Below, one piece after another: positions 7,853 through 13,629 of a stretch of DNA of 20,412 bases (positions within the stretch are counted from its first letter, which is position 1; every line of letters starts with the position of its first letter). Both the position numbers and the translations under genes were made by a program. The notes beneath the pieces are model-generated. The model did no database searches. It had not been told where the DNA came from and worked only from the letters and a program-made list of their open reading frames with translations. This stretch comes from a virus, in the IMG/VR virus record IMGVR_UViG_3300009379_000006, positions 1-20,412 of that record; one strand, 5' to 3'.

Positions 7853-8149
7853 CTACTTCCTCCTGGGGGAGGGTCGCTTGATCCCCGGTGCCGTCACCCG
7901 ACCGCGCGCCACATCGGCCCCGCGTTCGGTGAGGGTGGCAATGATGATCTTGCCGTCGTCCAACTCCACAAGCCCCTGCTCGGCCAACCAGGCAAGCTCC
8001 GTGCGCACCTTGTCCCGGCTGGGGGTAAAGCCAAAATTCTCGGTGAGATCCGTCATAAGCGAATCGTTCAGGGTGTAGTCCGGATCTTCGAAGAGCAACC
8101 GCAGCAGGGTGAGGCGCAGATGCTCGGTAATGGTATCTTTGTAGCTCAT
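7853..8149 (-). CDS. Mu gp26-like winged-helix protein (VpaChn25_0724 family)
   Basis: The product is 98 residues. The sequence reads as a small winged helix: HLRLTLLRLLFEDPDY, NDSLMTDLTENFGFTPSRDKVRTELAWLAEQGLV, then a wing-like ELDDGKIIIATLTERGADVARGR. Small proteins of this kind occupy the gp26 position before DUF3486 in many Mu-like phages and are annotated as VpaChn25_0724 family; their function is not established. Start and stop overlap their neighbours (ATGA with the gp25-like gene, one-base gap to gp27). The basic tail IKRPSPRRK may contact nucleic acid. Confidence 0.8.
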   Translation of the reverse strand: MSYKDTITEHLRLTLLRLLFEDPDYTLNDSLMTDLTENFGFTPSRDKVRTELAWLAEQGLVELDDGKIIIATLTERGADVARGRVTAPGIKRPSPRRK

Positions 8150-8514
8150 GATGTTTGTCCTTTTCCGTTCAGCAGGTGATCTTGGATGATGTCCAAAGTG
8201 CCCTGGATGCTATCCATTTTTCCGGAAAGTACGGATACGTCGTTGCTCACCGTCGTGACATCTTTAGACACATCTGTAATACGTTCATAGACGGCCCCCA
8301 GGTCCTCATGAGAAAGGGCGTGAACCATGTCGGTCTCCACCTTGGTGACGCGGTCTTTCGTCTTTGCCACGTCCTTTCTTATCTTCTCAATCTCGTGGGT
8401 GTTGGTCTGGGTCCGGTTGGAGAGCCACACGTAAACGGCAACCCCAATGGTGCCGAAACACTGCGCCACATCAAACCAGAACCGCAGAGCCGAGTAGTCA
8501 GGTGGTTTAGTCAC
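8146..8514 (-). CDS. Mu gp25-like membrane-anchored coiled coil (DUF2730)
   Basis: The product is 122 residues. A single transmembrane segment (CFGTIGVAVYVWLSN, about 19-33) is followed by a long coiled coil rich in heptads (IEKIRKDVAKTKDRVTKVET and ITDVSKDVTTVSNDVSVLSGKM). This is the DUF2730 layout, the Mu gp25 position. It may act in lysis as an inner-membrane partner of the neighbouring holin-like protein, but this is inference. The start is GTG at 8514, overlapping the stop of the zinc-finger gene (GTGA). Confidence 0.85.
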   Translation of the reverse strand: MTKPPDYSALRFWFDVAQCFGTIGVAVYVWLSNRTQTNTHEIEKIRKDVAKTKDRVTKVETDMVHALSHEDLGAVYERITDVSKDVTTVSNDVSVLSGKMDSIQGTLDIIQDHLLNGKGQTS

Positions 8515-8723
8515 ATCGGGTTCCTTTCATGTTTTTCCTGGCACCTGACGCATCGCACACAGCCAGGCTCAGCATTTCTTCTGCCTTCCGGGATCTCTTC
8601 ACCGCAGTCCACGCATTCCATGAAGGATTCCCCGGAAGAGGCCCGCCCCTTTTCAAGTTGGCGGGCCAATGCATCCTGGTTAAATCGCCCGGTATAAACG
8701 CTTGCCCGATCACATTCATCCAT
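8511..8723 (-). CDS. TraR/DksA-type C4 zinc finger protein
   Basis: The product is 70 residues from ATG 8723, four bases after the holin-like gene. The C-terminal half carries the DksA/TraR zinc finger CVDCGEEIPEGRRNAEPG followed by CVRCQEKHE (four cysteines). N-terminal ECDRASVYTGRFNQDALARQ is the usual short helix of phage TraR-like proteins. Such proteins bind the secondary channel of RNA polymerase and can alter host transcription; here this is inferred from family. It is commonly placed in the lysis-to-head interval of Mu-like phages. The reading frame stays open upstream to 8786, but the extra residues overlap the upstream gene and do not fit the family. Confidence 0.85.
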   Translation of the reverse strand: MDECDRASVYTGRFNQDALARQLEKGRASSGESFMECVDCGEEIPEGRRNAEPGCVRCVRCQEKHERNPM

Positions 8724-8727
8724 GGTG

Positions 8728-9366
8728 TCAAGCACTCCCCAGTTTAAGCGTTTTCGCCAGGCCCTTGGATGCCATGCGATCCCCAAACCACCAGGTCACT
8801 GCCGTCACCGTGAGATACAAAACGATATTGATGGTATCCGAGATAATGCCCCCGGCCATGGCAGGCGTCAGCGTCGGGGCGTTCACCGCCTCCAGGAGCT
8901 TCCACGCTTTCACGGTGATCCAGGTGCTGACGCCCAGGAGGTAGGCGGTGATGGTGGGCCGGGCCATGGACTTGAAGGCGTCGGCCATTCCGAAGAGCAT
9001 GGCCAGAAGCACCCCGAAAGGAATGGTGACCCAGCGTGCCCGGCCCGTGGCGTCAAAGAGCCGGTCCATGTAACCGCTGTCAAAGACCCGAACACGGCCA
9101 GCCTTCTGGCTTTCGGTAAAGGCCCCCACTTCAGCCACTTCAATCTCTCCGGACACTCGCGCGGTGGTCACTTTGATGTTGGCCTCTGCTTCGGCCACCA
9201 TGGCCTCACTCTCAGCTTTCACCATGGTCACTTCGTGAGCGCGCTGTTTGTCCCGGTCTTTGATTTCCAGCTCTTTATTCTTACGCTGGTTGTAGGTAGA
9301 CCAGACGGTACCTAAAAGGCCCGTCAGCCCGCCAAAAAGGGTCGTAAAAAGGGTTCCCTCAAGCAT
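8728..9366 (-). CDS. Putative holin / multi-TM lysis protein
   Basis: The product is 212 residues with four hydrophobic segments: about 6-22 (LFTTLFGGLTGLLGTVW), 112-130 (WVTIPFGVLLAMLFGMADA), 138-155 and 176-194 (NIVLYLTVTAVTWWFG). Between the first and second lies a charged coiled-coil region (KNKELEIKDRDKQRAHEV onward, rich in E and A). This architecture and its place right after the DUF5675 gene, which it overlaps by eight bases, point to a holin or related inner-membrane lysis component. No specific holin family is recognised. GGGGGA lies about seven bases before the ATG. Confidence 0.6.
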   Translation of the reverse strand: MLEGTLFTTLFGGLTGLLGTVWSTYNQRKNKELEIKDRDKQRAHEVTMVKAESEAMVAEAEANIKVTTARVSGEIEVAEVGAFTESQKAGRVRVFDSGYMDRLFDATGRARWVTIPFGVLLAMLFGMADAFKSMARPTITAYLLGVSTWITVKAWKLLEAVNAPTLTPAMAGGIISDTINIVLYLTVTAVTWWFGDRMASKGLAKTLKLGSA

Positions 9367-9805
9367 TGTGTTTCCCCCAGGGTTCGATGATGGTGATCTG
9401 GGCGTCTTTGCCCGCCATCAATGTGTTGAATCGCCTCACCGTGGTCCGTGACACCAGGACGGCCCGTTGACCATTCAGCCAGCCCATGCGTTTGCCCAGG
9501 AGGACACACCCCTCCACATGGGTCTTGAATCCCTTGTGAATGTCCCCGGCATAGTTGCCGGAGTGAAGAAGGATGTAGGTACGGCCAGGAACCTGGCGGA
9601 TGTGGTAGGTAGAACGCCTGCTCGTCACACGCCATGCCATGGGGTAGGTGCCGGGCGGAATGCACGACACATTGGAACGGTTGTTCCGCCAGGGCAGCTC
9701 CAGGGTGAAGCAGGCGAAGCCAAGCTCGGGAACGGTCAGGAAACCTTCGGTCCCTTGGTCGGTCCGACGTAATCGGGTGAGGTATACGTTAGTCGTCTTT
9801 TCCAT
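9359..9805 (-). CDS. DUF5675 family protein, probable lysis/peptidoglycan-active enzyme
   Basis: The product is 148 residues. The pattern GTEGFLTVPELGFACFTLELPW, SCIPPGTYPMAW, YILLHSGNYAGD (H81) and HVEGCVLLG (C100) is that of DUF5675. The gene lies first in the lysis cassette, where Mu has its lysozyme gene, so a role in cell-wall degradation is likely but not proven. The His-x-Gly plus Gly-Cys arrangement recalls L,D-transpeptidase folds; this resemblance is my inference. No signal peptide is visible, so export would need the holin. The ATG at 9805 lacks a Shine-Dalgarno and follows a late promoter motif. Confidence 0.72.
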   Translation of the reverse strand: MEKTTNVYLTRLRRTDQGTEGFLTVPELGFACFTLELPWRNNRSNVSCIPPGTYPMAWRVTSRRSTYHIRQVPGRTYILLHSGNYAGDIHKGFKTHVEGCVLLGKRMGWLNGQRAVLVSRTTVRRFNTLMAGKDAQITIIEPWGKHNA

Positions 9806-9828
9806 GTGCGCACTACATCACATGGGAA

Positions 9829-9870
9829 GGAAAGGGGGTGTTTCAGCGTTTTCAACGAAGATTTGAGGGG
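9829..9870 (-). promoter_or_regulatory. Candidate late promoter / activator site (Plys-like)
   Basis: Ungapped partner of the motif at 3049-3090, with shared CCCCTnAAnT, TGAAA and TGAAACAC blocks at the same spacing. It starts 65 bp before the ATG of the first lysis gene. A plausible -10 (TGTAGT, 9817-9812) lies at -12 to -7 relative to that ATG, with no Shine-Dalgarno in between. The Mor/C-family gene is immediately upstream and is the likely activator. Confidence 0.62.
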
Positions 9871-9887
9871 TTGGAAAAGGGGAAGGT

Positions 9888-9908
9888 GGCGGCCCGAGCC
9901 GGGCCGCC
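9888..9908 (-). terminator. Perfect GC hairpin after the Mor/C-like gene
   Basis: GGCGGCCCG, loop AGC, CGGGCCGCC: a perfect nine-pair stem between the Mor/C stop (9924) and the Plys-like motif. On the minus strand it is followed by ACCTTCCCCTTTTCC, pyrimidine-rich but with a broken U-tract. It would end the middle transcript and insulate the late promoter. Confidence 0.65.
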
Positions 9909-9923
9909 ATTGCAAGGGGAGCG

Positions 9924-10358
9924 CTACTTAAACGGCAGTATCATCTGGCTGCGGTCCTGCCTCAACGTGCGCTCTTTGCTGATAATGTTGTATATCGTCG
10001 GGGTGGTGAGCCCGGTCTTGCGGGAAAGCTCCAGGTGGTTGCCCCCGTCAAAGGCCCGGTAGATCATCGCATCCCGGATGGCCCGCTTCAGGCGGTCATC
10101 CCGTGGCAGGTAGATGTTGCGGCCACCCAGATAATGGGCGATCACCACAATCACATTTTGAGCCCATTCCATGGCTCCATCCGGTTTCATCTTGGCCCAT
10201 CCCTCGAAGTGATCGGCCACCCGGTCCACCAGCTCGGCCAGGAGGGTGGGCCACACTCGGGGATCATCTCTCACCGCAGGGTCCAGGGCGTTCAACACCT
10301 GATTCACATCCATGTAATCCGGGTCAAACAAGTCGAGTTGTTCAGGTTCCTTTTTCAT
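9924..10358 (-). CDS. Mor/C-family transcription activator
   Basis: The product is 144 residues from ATG 10358, which has GGAGG four bases upstream; an in-frame ATG at 10382 has no ribosome site. The C-terminal half is the classic Mor domain: the dimer helix PDGAMEWAQNVIVVIAHYLG, the connecting strand GGRNIYLPR (78-86), and the HTH with HLELSRKTGLTTPTIYNIIS (about 108-127). Mu has two such proteins, Mor (middle) and C (late); only one is seen here. Its position just before the lysis genes corresponds to C, so it probably activates the late promoters at 9829-9870 and 3049-3090. Confidence 0.92.
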   Translation of the reverse strand: MKKEPEQLDLFDPDYMDVNQVLNALDPAVRDDPRVWPTLLAELVDRVADHFEGWAKMKPDGAMEWAQNVIVVIAHYLGGRNIYLPRDDRLKRAIRDAMIYRAFDGGNHLELSRKTGLTTPTIYNIISKERTLRQDRSQMILPFK

Positions 10359-10379
10359 CTTTCCTCCATATCGGCTGCT

Positions 10380-10435
10380 CATCAGGGCAAGGCCACCACG
10401 CCCTGCCGACGCCCCGAGGGGCGTTCCGCTTCTTC
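10380..10435. repeat. Tandem stem-loop repeat, copy 2
   Basis: A 56-bp intergenic element that matches 11968-12025 at 52 of 58 aligned columns. It has two hairpins: an outer CAGGGC/GCCCTG pair and ACGCCCC-GA-GGGGCGT (10409-10424). It overlaps the last two bases of the gene ending at 10434 and precedes the Mor/C gene. Likely a terminator or a mobile REP-like element. Confidence 0.75.
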
Positions 10436-10874
10436 AAACCATGCCAATCTTCACTATGCGGATCTCCTTGTTGTTGGCCTCCAGGTGCTTGCGTAAAGAC
10501 CGGGCGCTGTTCCAGGTGGGGGAAAGCCAGTACATTCGTTTATCGGCAAACTCTTTGGCCTTTTTCTTTCCGCATATTTTTTGAAAGCCTTTTATATCTT
10601 TGGCGCTGTAGAGCCCTTTCGAACGGGGCATGAAGAACCGGCGGCCCACTTCATGTTGTGGTTCAGGCGAATCATAATTGACCGTTGAAAGCCACGCGCC
10701 CTTTATCTGGCCGTTCACATACATCGTGGTCACAATCTTACGCTTCGAGAGCTGCTGCTGAAGAGTCACCTTGTACCCGTCAATCATCAAGGTCGCTTCC
10801 CCCCAGACCCTATCCATCATTGTCTTGATTTCATCCCAATCCGCATCGGTGATGGGTCTGCTTTCGTCCGTCAT
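10434..10874 (-). CDS. Hypothetical protein, middle region
   Basis: The product is 146 residues from ATG 10874, two bases after the previous stop; the longer frame overlaps the upstream gene and lacks a better start. Not recognised. It is basic, with a beta-rich middle (YKVTLQQQLSKRKIVTTMYV, then GQIKGAWLS) and a Trp/Arg-rich end (KRMYWLSPTWNSARSLRKHL). The YxSPxWxS-RSLRKHL segment looks conserved in style and may bind nucleic acid, but this is a guess. It is last in the middle gene group before the stem-loop repeat. Confidence 0.75.
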   Translation of the reverse strand: MTDESRPITDADWDEIKTMMDRVWGEATLMIDGYKVTLQQQLSKRKIVTTMYVNGQIKGAWLSTVNYDSPEPQHEVGRRFFMPRSKGLYSAKDIKGFQKICGKKKAKEFADKRMYWLSPTWNSARSLRKHLEANNKEIRIVKIGMV

Positions 10875-10876
10875 CA

Positions 10877-11266
10877 CTACACCGCCTTTCCTTGCTGTTG
10901 CGCCTGTTCCAGATGCTCCACGGAGCACGCCACATGACCAAATCCAGCGATACCTGAAGGTTTTCCGCAAATCTCGCATGGCCCGTGAGGATCGGCGCGA
11001 TGGGCATTGTAATAGTCTTCGGCGTCACCGGCCCATTCACTTTCCATATCCGGCAAACAGTCAGGGCCTTCCAATGCGTTATAGATCCATTCCAACCCGG
11101 ATTCAGCGCCATTGTGATGAGACTCAATCAATGCGGCTTGCATACTAACAATCAAGTCATGCACGCACTGATTCAATAGTTTCCGGGCATCCTTCAACCG
11201 TCGGATCTGATCCTGAAGCGATTCCATGGTTTCAATCGTTTTGTTTTCTTTTTGTTCAACCCCCAT
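10877..11266 (-). CDS. Hypothetical protein with helical N-terminus and Cys/His cluster
   Basis: The product is 129 residues from ATG 11266, chosen because AGGAG lies eight bases upstream; the open frame extends further but only with TTG or poorly placed starts. N-terminal half is a long helix or coiled coil (TIETMESLQDQIRRLKDARK, LLNQCVHDLIVSM). C-terminal half has CEICGKPSGIAGFGHVAC and a nearby His (H after CSVE), which suggests one bound zinc. Function is unknown. It belongs to the middle gene group read toward Mor/C. Confidence 0.72.
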   Translation of the reverse strand: MGVEQKENKTIETMESLQDQIRRLKDARKLLNQCVHDLIVSMQAALIESHHNGAESGLEWIYNALEGPDCLPDMESEWAGDAEDYYNAHRADPHGPCEICGKPSGIAGFGHVACSVEHLEQAQQQGKAV

Positions 11267-11321
11267 TTTCAAATCTCCTTTCATTTCAGCCTGTTCATAA
11301 AATACAAATCTGCTCAACCCA

Positions 11322-11552
11322 TCAGTATCGGCAGTGGCCCGTATATTCTCTTCTCAGCGTCGCAAGGCTCCTGAGCTTCCCATCATCATCCAGCCCTTTG
11401 TCAAAGAAAAACATGTCCACATTCGCCTCAAAGATCTGCCGTGCCCGTGTCTGGCTCACCTCGAAAAGCCGCCCGGCTTCCGCAAAGGTTTTGCCTCAGA
11501 GCACGGCACGGGTGAGCTTGATGTTTCGGGTTGTTTGTTCTGGCTGGCCCAT
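11322..11552 (-). pseudogene. Small HTH gene with an in-frame UGA at codon 19
   Basis: ATG 11552 has a strong AAGGAGG site five bases upstream and follows the previous gene closely. Eighteen codons (MGQPEQTTRNIKLTRAVL) lead to TGA at 11498-11496. The same frame then stays open for 57 codons with a convincing sigma-like helix-turn-helix (GKTFAEAGRLFEVSQTRARQ) and ends with TGA at 11322-11324. Either a nonsense mutation broke a small regulator (for example CGA to TGA), or the UGA is read through, possibly as selenocysteine. A stem-loop at 11464-11481 (seven pairs counting two G-U, loop GGGC) starts 14 bases after the UGA. I favour a broken gene, but not strongly. Confidence 0.6.
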
Positions 11553-11563
11553 CTTCTCCTCCT

Positions 11564-11767
11564 TTACCCGCCCAGCTGTTTCAGCGCCTTGCGCATTGCC
11601 GTGGCCATCACCTTCCGTCGGGTTTTCTCTTCAAAATCCTGCGCTTCAATCTCCTTGAAGCAGGCTGTGACCCGTTCCAAAACCTTCACCGAGTCTCCAT
11701 GCCTAAGGGCACAATCAAGGGTGACCCTCACGTCATCCACAGAGGTATTGAGTAATCCGTGATCCAC
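11564..11767 (-). CDS. Small hypothetical helical protein
   Basis: The product is 67 residues from GTG 11767, preceded by GGGAGG four bases upstream. The frame stays open to 11827, but the added residues lack a ribosome site. The protein is mostly helical and charged (VDDVRVTLDCALRHGDSVKV, EIEAQDFEEKTRRKVMATAM). No family is recognised. It is the first gene after the stem-loop repeat at 11968-12025 and opens the middle gene group, so a promoter may lie in 11768-11967. Confidence 0.65.
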   Translation of the reverse strand: MDHGLLNTSVDDVRVTLDCALRHGDSVKVLERVTACFKEIEAQDFEEKTRRKVMATAMRKALKQLGG

Positions 11768-11967
11768 GTATCCTCCCTGTAAAAAGCGGTTAAATGAATG
11801 GTTGCCGGGCATTGCCAACCTGCCCACAGTGGCTCTGGACTGCGACGTTATTCCCGGCCAGGAAAGGGCGAACCTTTTTCAACCTTCGGGCATCCGTCAG
11901 TAGGTTGTGGGGTTCCTCACCTGTTATCAGGTCGCGGCAACCGGTTATTTCAATTCTTTGGCTGCAT
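11768..11967. other. Gene-free leader with possible RNA structure
   Basis: No convincing gene on either strand. On the plus strand 11902-11941 can fold with GGTTG pairing CAACC around the hairpin ACCTG-TTAT-CAGGT, and an overlapping AACCT/AGGTT pairing exists on the minus strand. It could be a middle-promoter leader. No known riboswitch or RNA class is recognised and no tRNA pattern fits. Confidence 0.3.
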
Positions 11968-12025
11968 CATCAGGACAGGGCCACCACGCCCTGCCGACGC
12001 CCCCGAGGGGGCGTTTCGCTTTTTC
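11968..12025. repeat. Tandem stem-loop repeat, copy 1
   Basis: A 58-bp element starting eight bases after the DUF3164 stop. Two perfect hairpins: CAGGGC-CACCAC-GCCCTG (11976-11993) and ACGCCCCC-GA-GGGGGCGT (11997-12014). Compared with copy 2, one base is added on each arm of the second stem, so pairing is conserved. The plus strand has a T-rich tail (TTTCGCTTTTTC), which makes it terminator-like in that direction. Confidence 0.78.
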
Positions 12026-12032
12026 GCTTAAG

Positions 12033-12641
12033 TCACACCGCCGACAGCGACAACGACACCGGCTTGTACGCCTCGCTCTCCTCATCCCGCTCGTACACCC
12101 GCAGATAAGCCTTGGTCTCCACCACCTTCATGGAATCGGAGATAGCCTCCATGGCCCTTTTCCAGGTGGGGTGATCGATCTTCAATTGCCTCAGCCCCAG
12201 CACCCGGTGCGTACTCACCTGGCCCTCGCTGTTGGCCTTAAAGGCGTGCTCCACCAGGGCCTTCACCTCGCTTCGGCTCCCGTTCGTCCACTCATGGATG
12301 CACTCGTCAATCAGCTCCTTGGCCACCTGAAGGCGTTCATCAAAAACGATGTAATCGCTCATGGCCCGCTCGATACGGTACCTGCCATCAAAGGAGTAGA
12401 GGGTGACGTTGCCTTTCTTCCCGCCGATCTTCACCCCGTACTGCTCGCCGGAGAGTTCCACAAAGGCTTGGGTGTCGGCCATGGCCCTGACCTTGAATGT
12501 GGAAAGCACCTCCTGGGTGGCCTTGGCAGCGGTCACGATCTCCCGCACCAGGGCGTCCCGCGTCTGGTCCAGTTCATCCACCATATCCACGGGGACCAGG
12601 CGTCCCTTCATATCTTCCATGTATCCTTCAGGTACCTGCAT
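12033..12641 (-). CDS. DUF3164 family protein
   Basis: The product is 202 residues. The motifs LVREIVTAAKATQEVLSTFK, AFVELSGEQYGVKIGGKKGN followed by VTLYSFDGRYRIERA, then FDERLQVAKELIDECIHEW and LRQLKIDHPTWKRAMEAI are those of DUF3164, found in the early region of Mu-like phages. Function unknown; a DNA-related role in replication or transposition is often assumed from position. Preceded by a GGAGG-type site (AAGGAGGGACCG). It is the last gene before the first stem-loop repeat and so probably ends the early operon. Confidence 0.9.
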   Translation of the reverse strand: MQVPEGYMEDMKGRLVPVDMVDELDQTRDALVREIVTAAKATQEVLSTFKVRAMADTQAFVELSGEQYGVKIGGKKGNVTLYSFDGRYRIERAMSDYIVFDERLQVAKELIDECIHEWTNGSRSEVKALVEHAFKANSEGQVSTHRVLGLRQLKIDHPTWKRAMEAISDSMKVVETKAYLRVYERDEESEAYKPVSLSLSAV

Positions 12642-12651
12642 CGGTCCCTCC

Positions 12652-12879
12652 TTAGTTCAACAGTCCAATAAACATCTTCTGTACGGCGTCCGGCGTGGCT
12701 TCGGTAAAATACCCCTGCCTGTCGTGGTCCACCTTCGTCCCCCGGCCCATCACCCTCACAAGCGTGCCAGGCTTGTCCGACCGCACCCGGATCTGCCCCT
12801 CCTGGGTTTTCATCACGTCAATGCGTCCGCTTCCAAAAAGCATCTTCACCTTGGTCTCTCTTGTGCTCGTCCGTGCCAT
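12652..12879 (-). CDS. Small basic hypothetical protein
   Basis: The product is 75 residues. The ATG directly abuts the GemA stop (TAGATG), with GGAGGTG six bases upstream. The sequence is basic and beta-rich (KMLFGSGRIDVMKTQEGQIR, TLVRVMGRGTKVDHDRQGYF) and ends with a helix (ATPDAVQKMFIGLL). No family is recognised. Tight packing between GemA and DUF3164 supports it as real and early expressed. Confidence 0.72.
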   Translation of the reverse strand: MARTSTRETKVKMLFGSGRIDVMKTQEGQIRVRSDKPGTLVRVMGRGTKVDHDRQGYFTEATPDAVQKMFIGLLN

Positions 12880-13383
12880 CTATTCACCTCCGTGCCGTCT
12901 GTTGTGTATAATCAGCATTTTCATCACCTTCTCCAGATCCCCAATGGTCAACCACTCCACCACCTGCACGTTAAAGCGCTTCTTTGCGATCCCGTCCGCA
13001 TACGCCCAGGGCTTCTTCTGTGCTGCCAAAATGGCCCCGATCTTCTTCACCATGGCCACCTTCTCCTTGGGAACCCGAAGGGGCCGCACCCCGATGCCGG
13101 GTGAGAGTGGCTCGGCAGCCACCATCGCCGGGTCCCCCTTCTTCCAGTGCCACAACGGCCTGGGCACGCCGGGGTTGTAAATGGCGAGCCCCTGTTTCTG
13201 GAAGGTCTTCAGAAGCCGCCACCGCTCCACCAGGGTCAGTTCGGAAAGCCCATCCACCTTGCGCTTGGCCAGGCGGCATAAGAAGAGAACCCAGTGACCC
13301 TTGTTCTCTTCATAGGGCATCCCGAACAGGGCGAACGCCTTGTGCAGCGCCTTGTTCTGCGCGTTGTAAACCTTCGCCCCCAT
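12880..13383 (-). CDS. GemA-like protein, Mu gp16 family (DUF1018)
   Basis: The product is 167 residues from ATG 13383, overlapping the zinc-ribbon gene stop (TAATG). The open frame extends to 13527 but wholly inside that gene. N-terminal ALHKAFALFGMPYEENKGHW, LSELTLVERWRLLKTFQKQG and C-terminal KVAMVKKIGAILAAQKKPW with FNVQVVEWLTIGDLEKVMKM are the two-part pattern of GemA/gp16 regulatory proteins. In Mu, gemA affects host gene expression and DNA topology; the mechanism is not settled. Confidence 0.82.
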   Translation of the reverse strand: MGAKVYNAQNKALHKAFALFGMPYEENKGHWVLFLCRLAKRKVDGLSELTLVERWRLLKTFQKQGLAIYNPGVPRPLWHWKKGDPAMVAAEPLSPGIGVRPLRVPKEKVAMVKKIGAILAAQKKPWAYADGIAKKRFNVQVVEWLTIGDLEKVMKMLIIHNRRHGGE

Positions 13384-13589
13384 TACGCCACCCCCTTGGA
13401 AGAGGGCACCATCCGAACCATCGGGCACCCTTCCGAAGAGGGTACCCAATAGGTCAGGGGCATCCCCGTTGAGCCGCACACCGGGCATTTGCCCTTGCCG
13501 CTGTACAGCGTCTCGCATTGCACGCACATTCGGGTTGTGGAAAGTTTCAGCTTCGGCCCTTCGACCACCACCACACGTTTATTCATCAT
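13383..13589 (-). CDS. Small zinc-ribbon protein
   Basis: The product is 68 residues. Four cysteines (C22, C25, C35, C38) form a compact CVQC-x9-CPVC zinc ribbon after a short beta N-terminus (MMNKRVVVVEGPKLKL). A strong AAGGAGG site lies eight bases before the first of two consecutive ATG codons. The C-terminus contains a near-repeat WVPSSEG / MVPSSKG. Role unknown; it may bind DNA or RNA polymerase. Coupled to GemA by a one-base overlap. Confidence 0.75.
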   Translation of the reverse strand: MMNKRVVVVEGPKLKLSTTRMCVQCETLYSGKGKCPVCGSTGMPLTYWVPSSEGCPMVRMVPSSKGVA

Positions 13590-13608
13590 CGTTAAGCCCT
13601 CCTTAAAC

Positions 13609-13622
13609 GCCCTTTAAAGGGC
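13609..13622. repeat. 14-bp perfect palindrome
   Basis: GCCCTTTAAAGGGC between the MuB stop and the ribosome site of the zinc-ribbon gene. It could be a small operator or a transcript-stabilising hairpin; no U-run follows. Confidence 0.4.
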
Positions 13623-13629
13623 ATGACTT

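Noticed and set aside
11902-11941. Possible tRNA or riboswitch
   Set aside because: The pairings make a small branched fold but there is no anticodon arm, T-loop sequence or known aptamer core.
11907-12671. 254-residue plus-strand ORF over the stem-loop repeat and DUF3164
   Set aside because: Antisense to DUF3164; the similar peptides at its start and in the ORFs near 10103 come only from the duplicated hairpin element.
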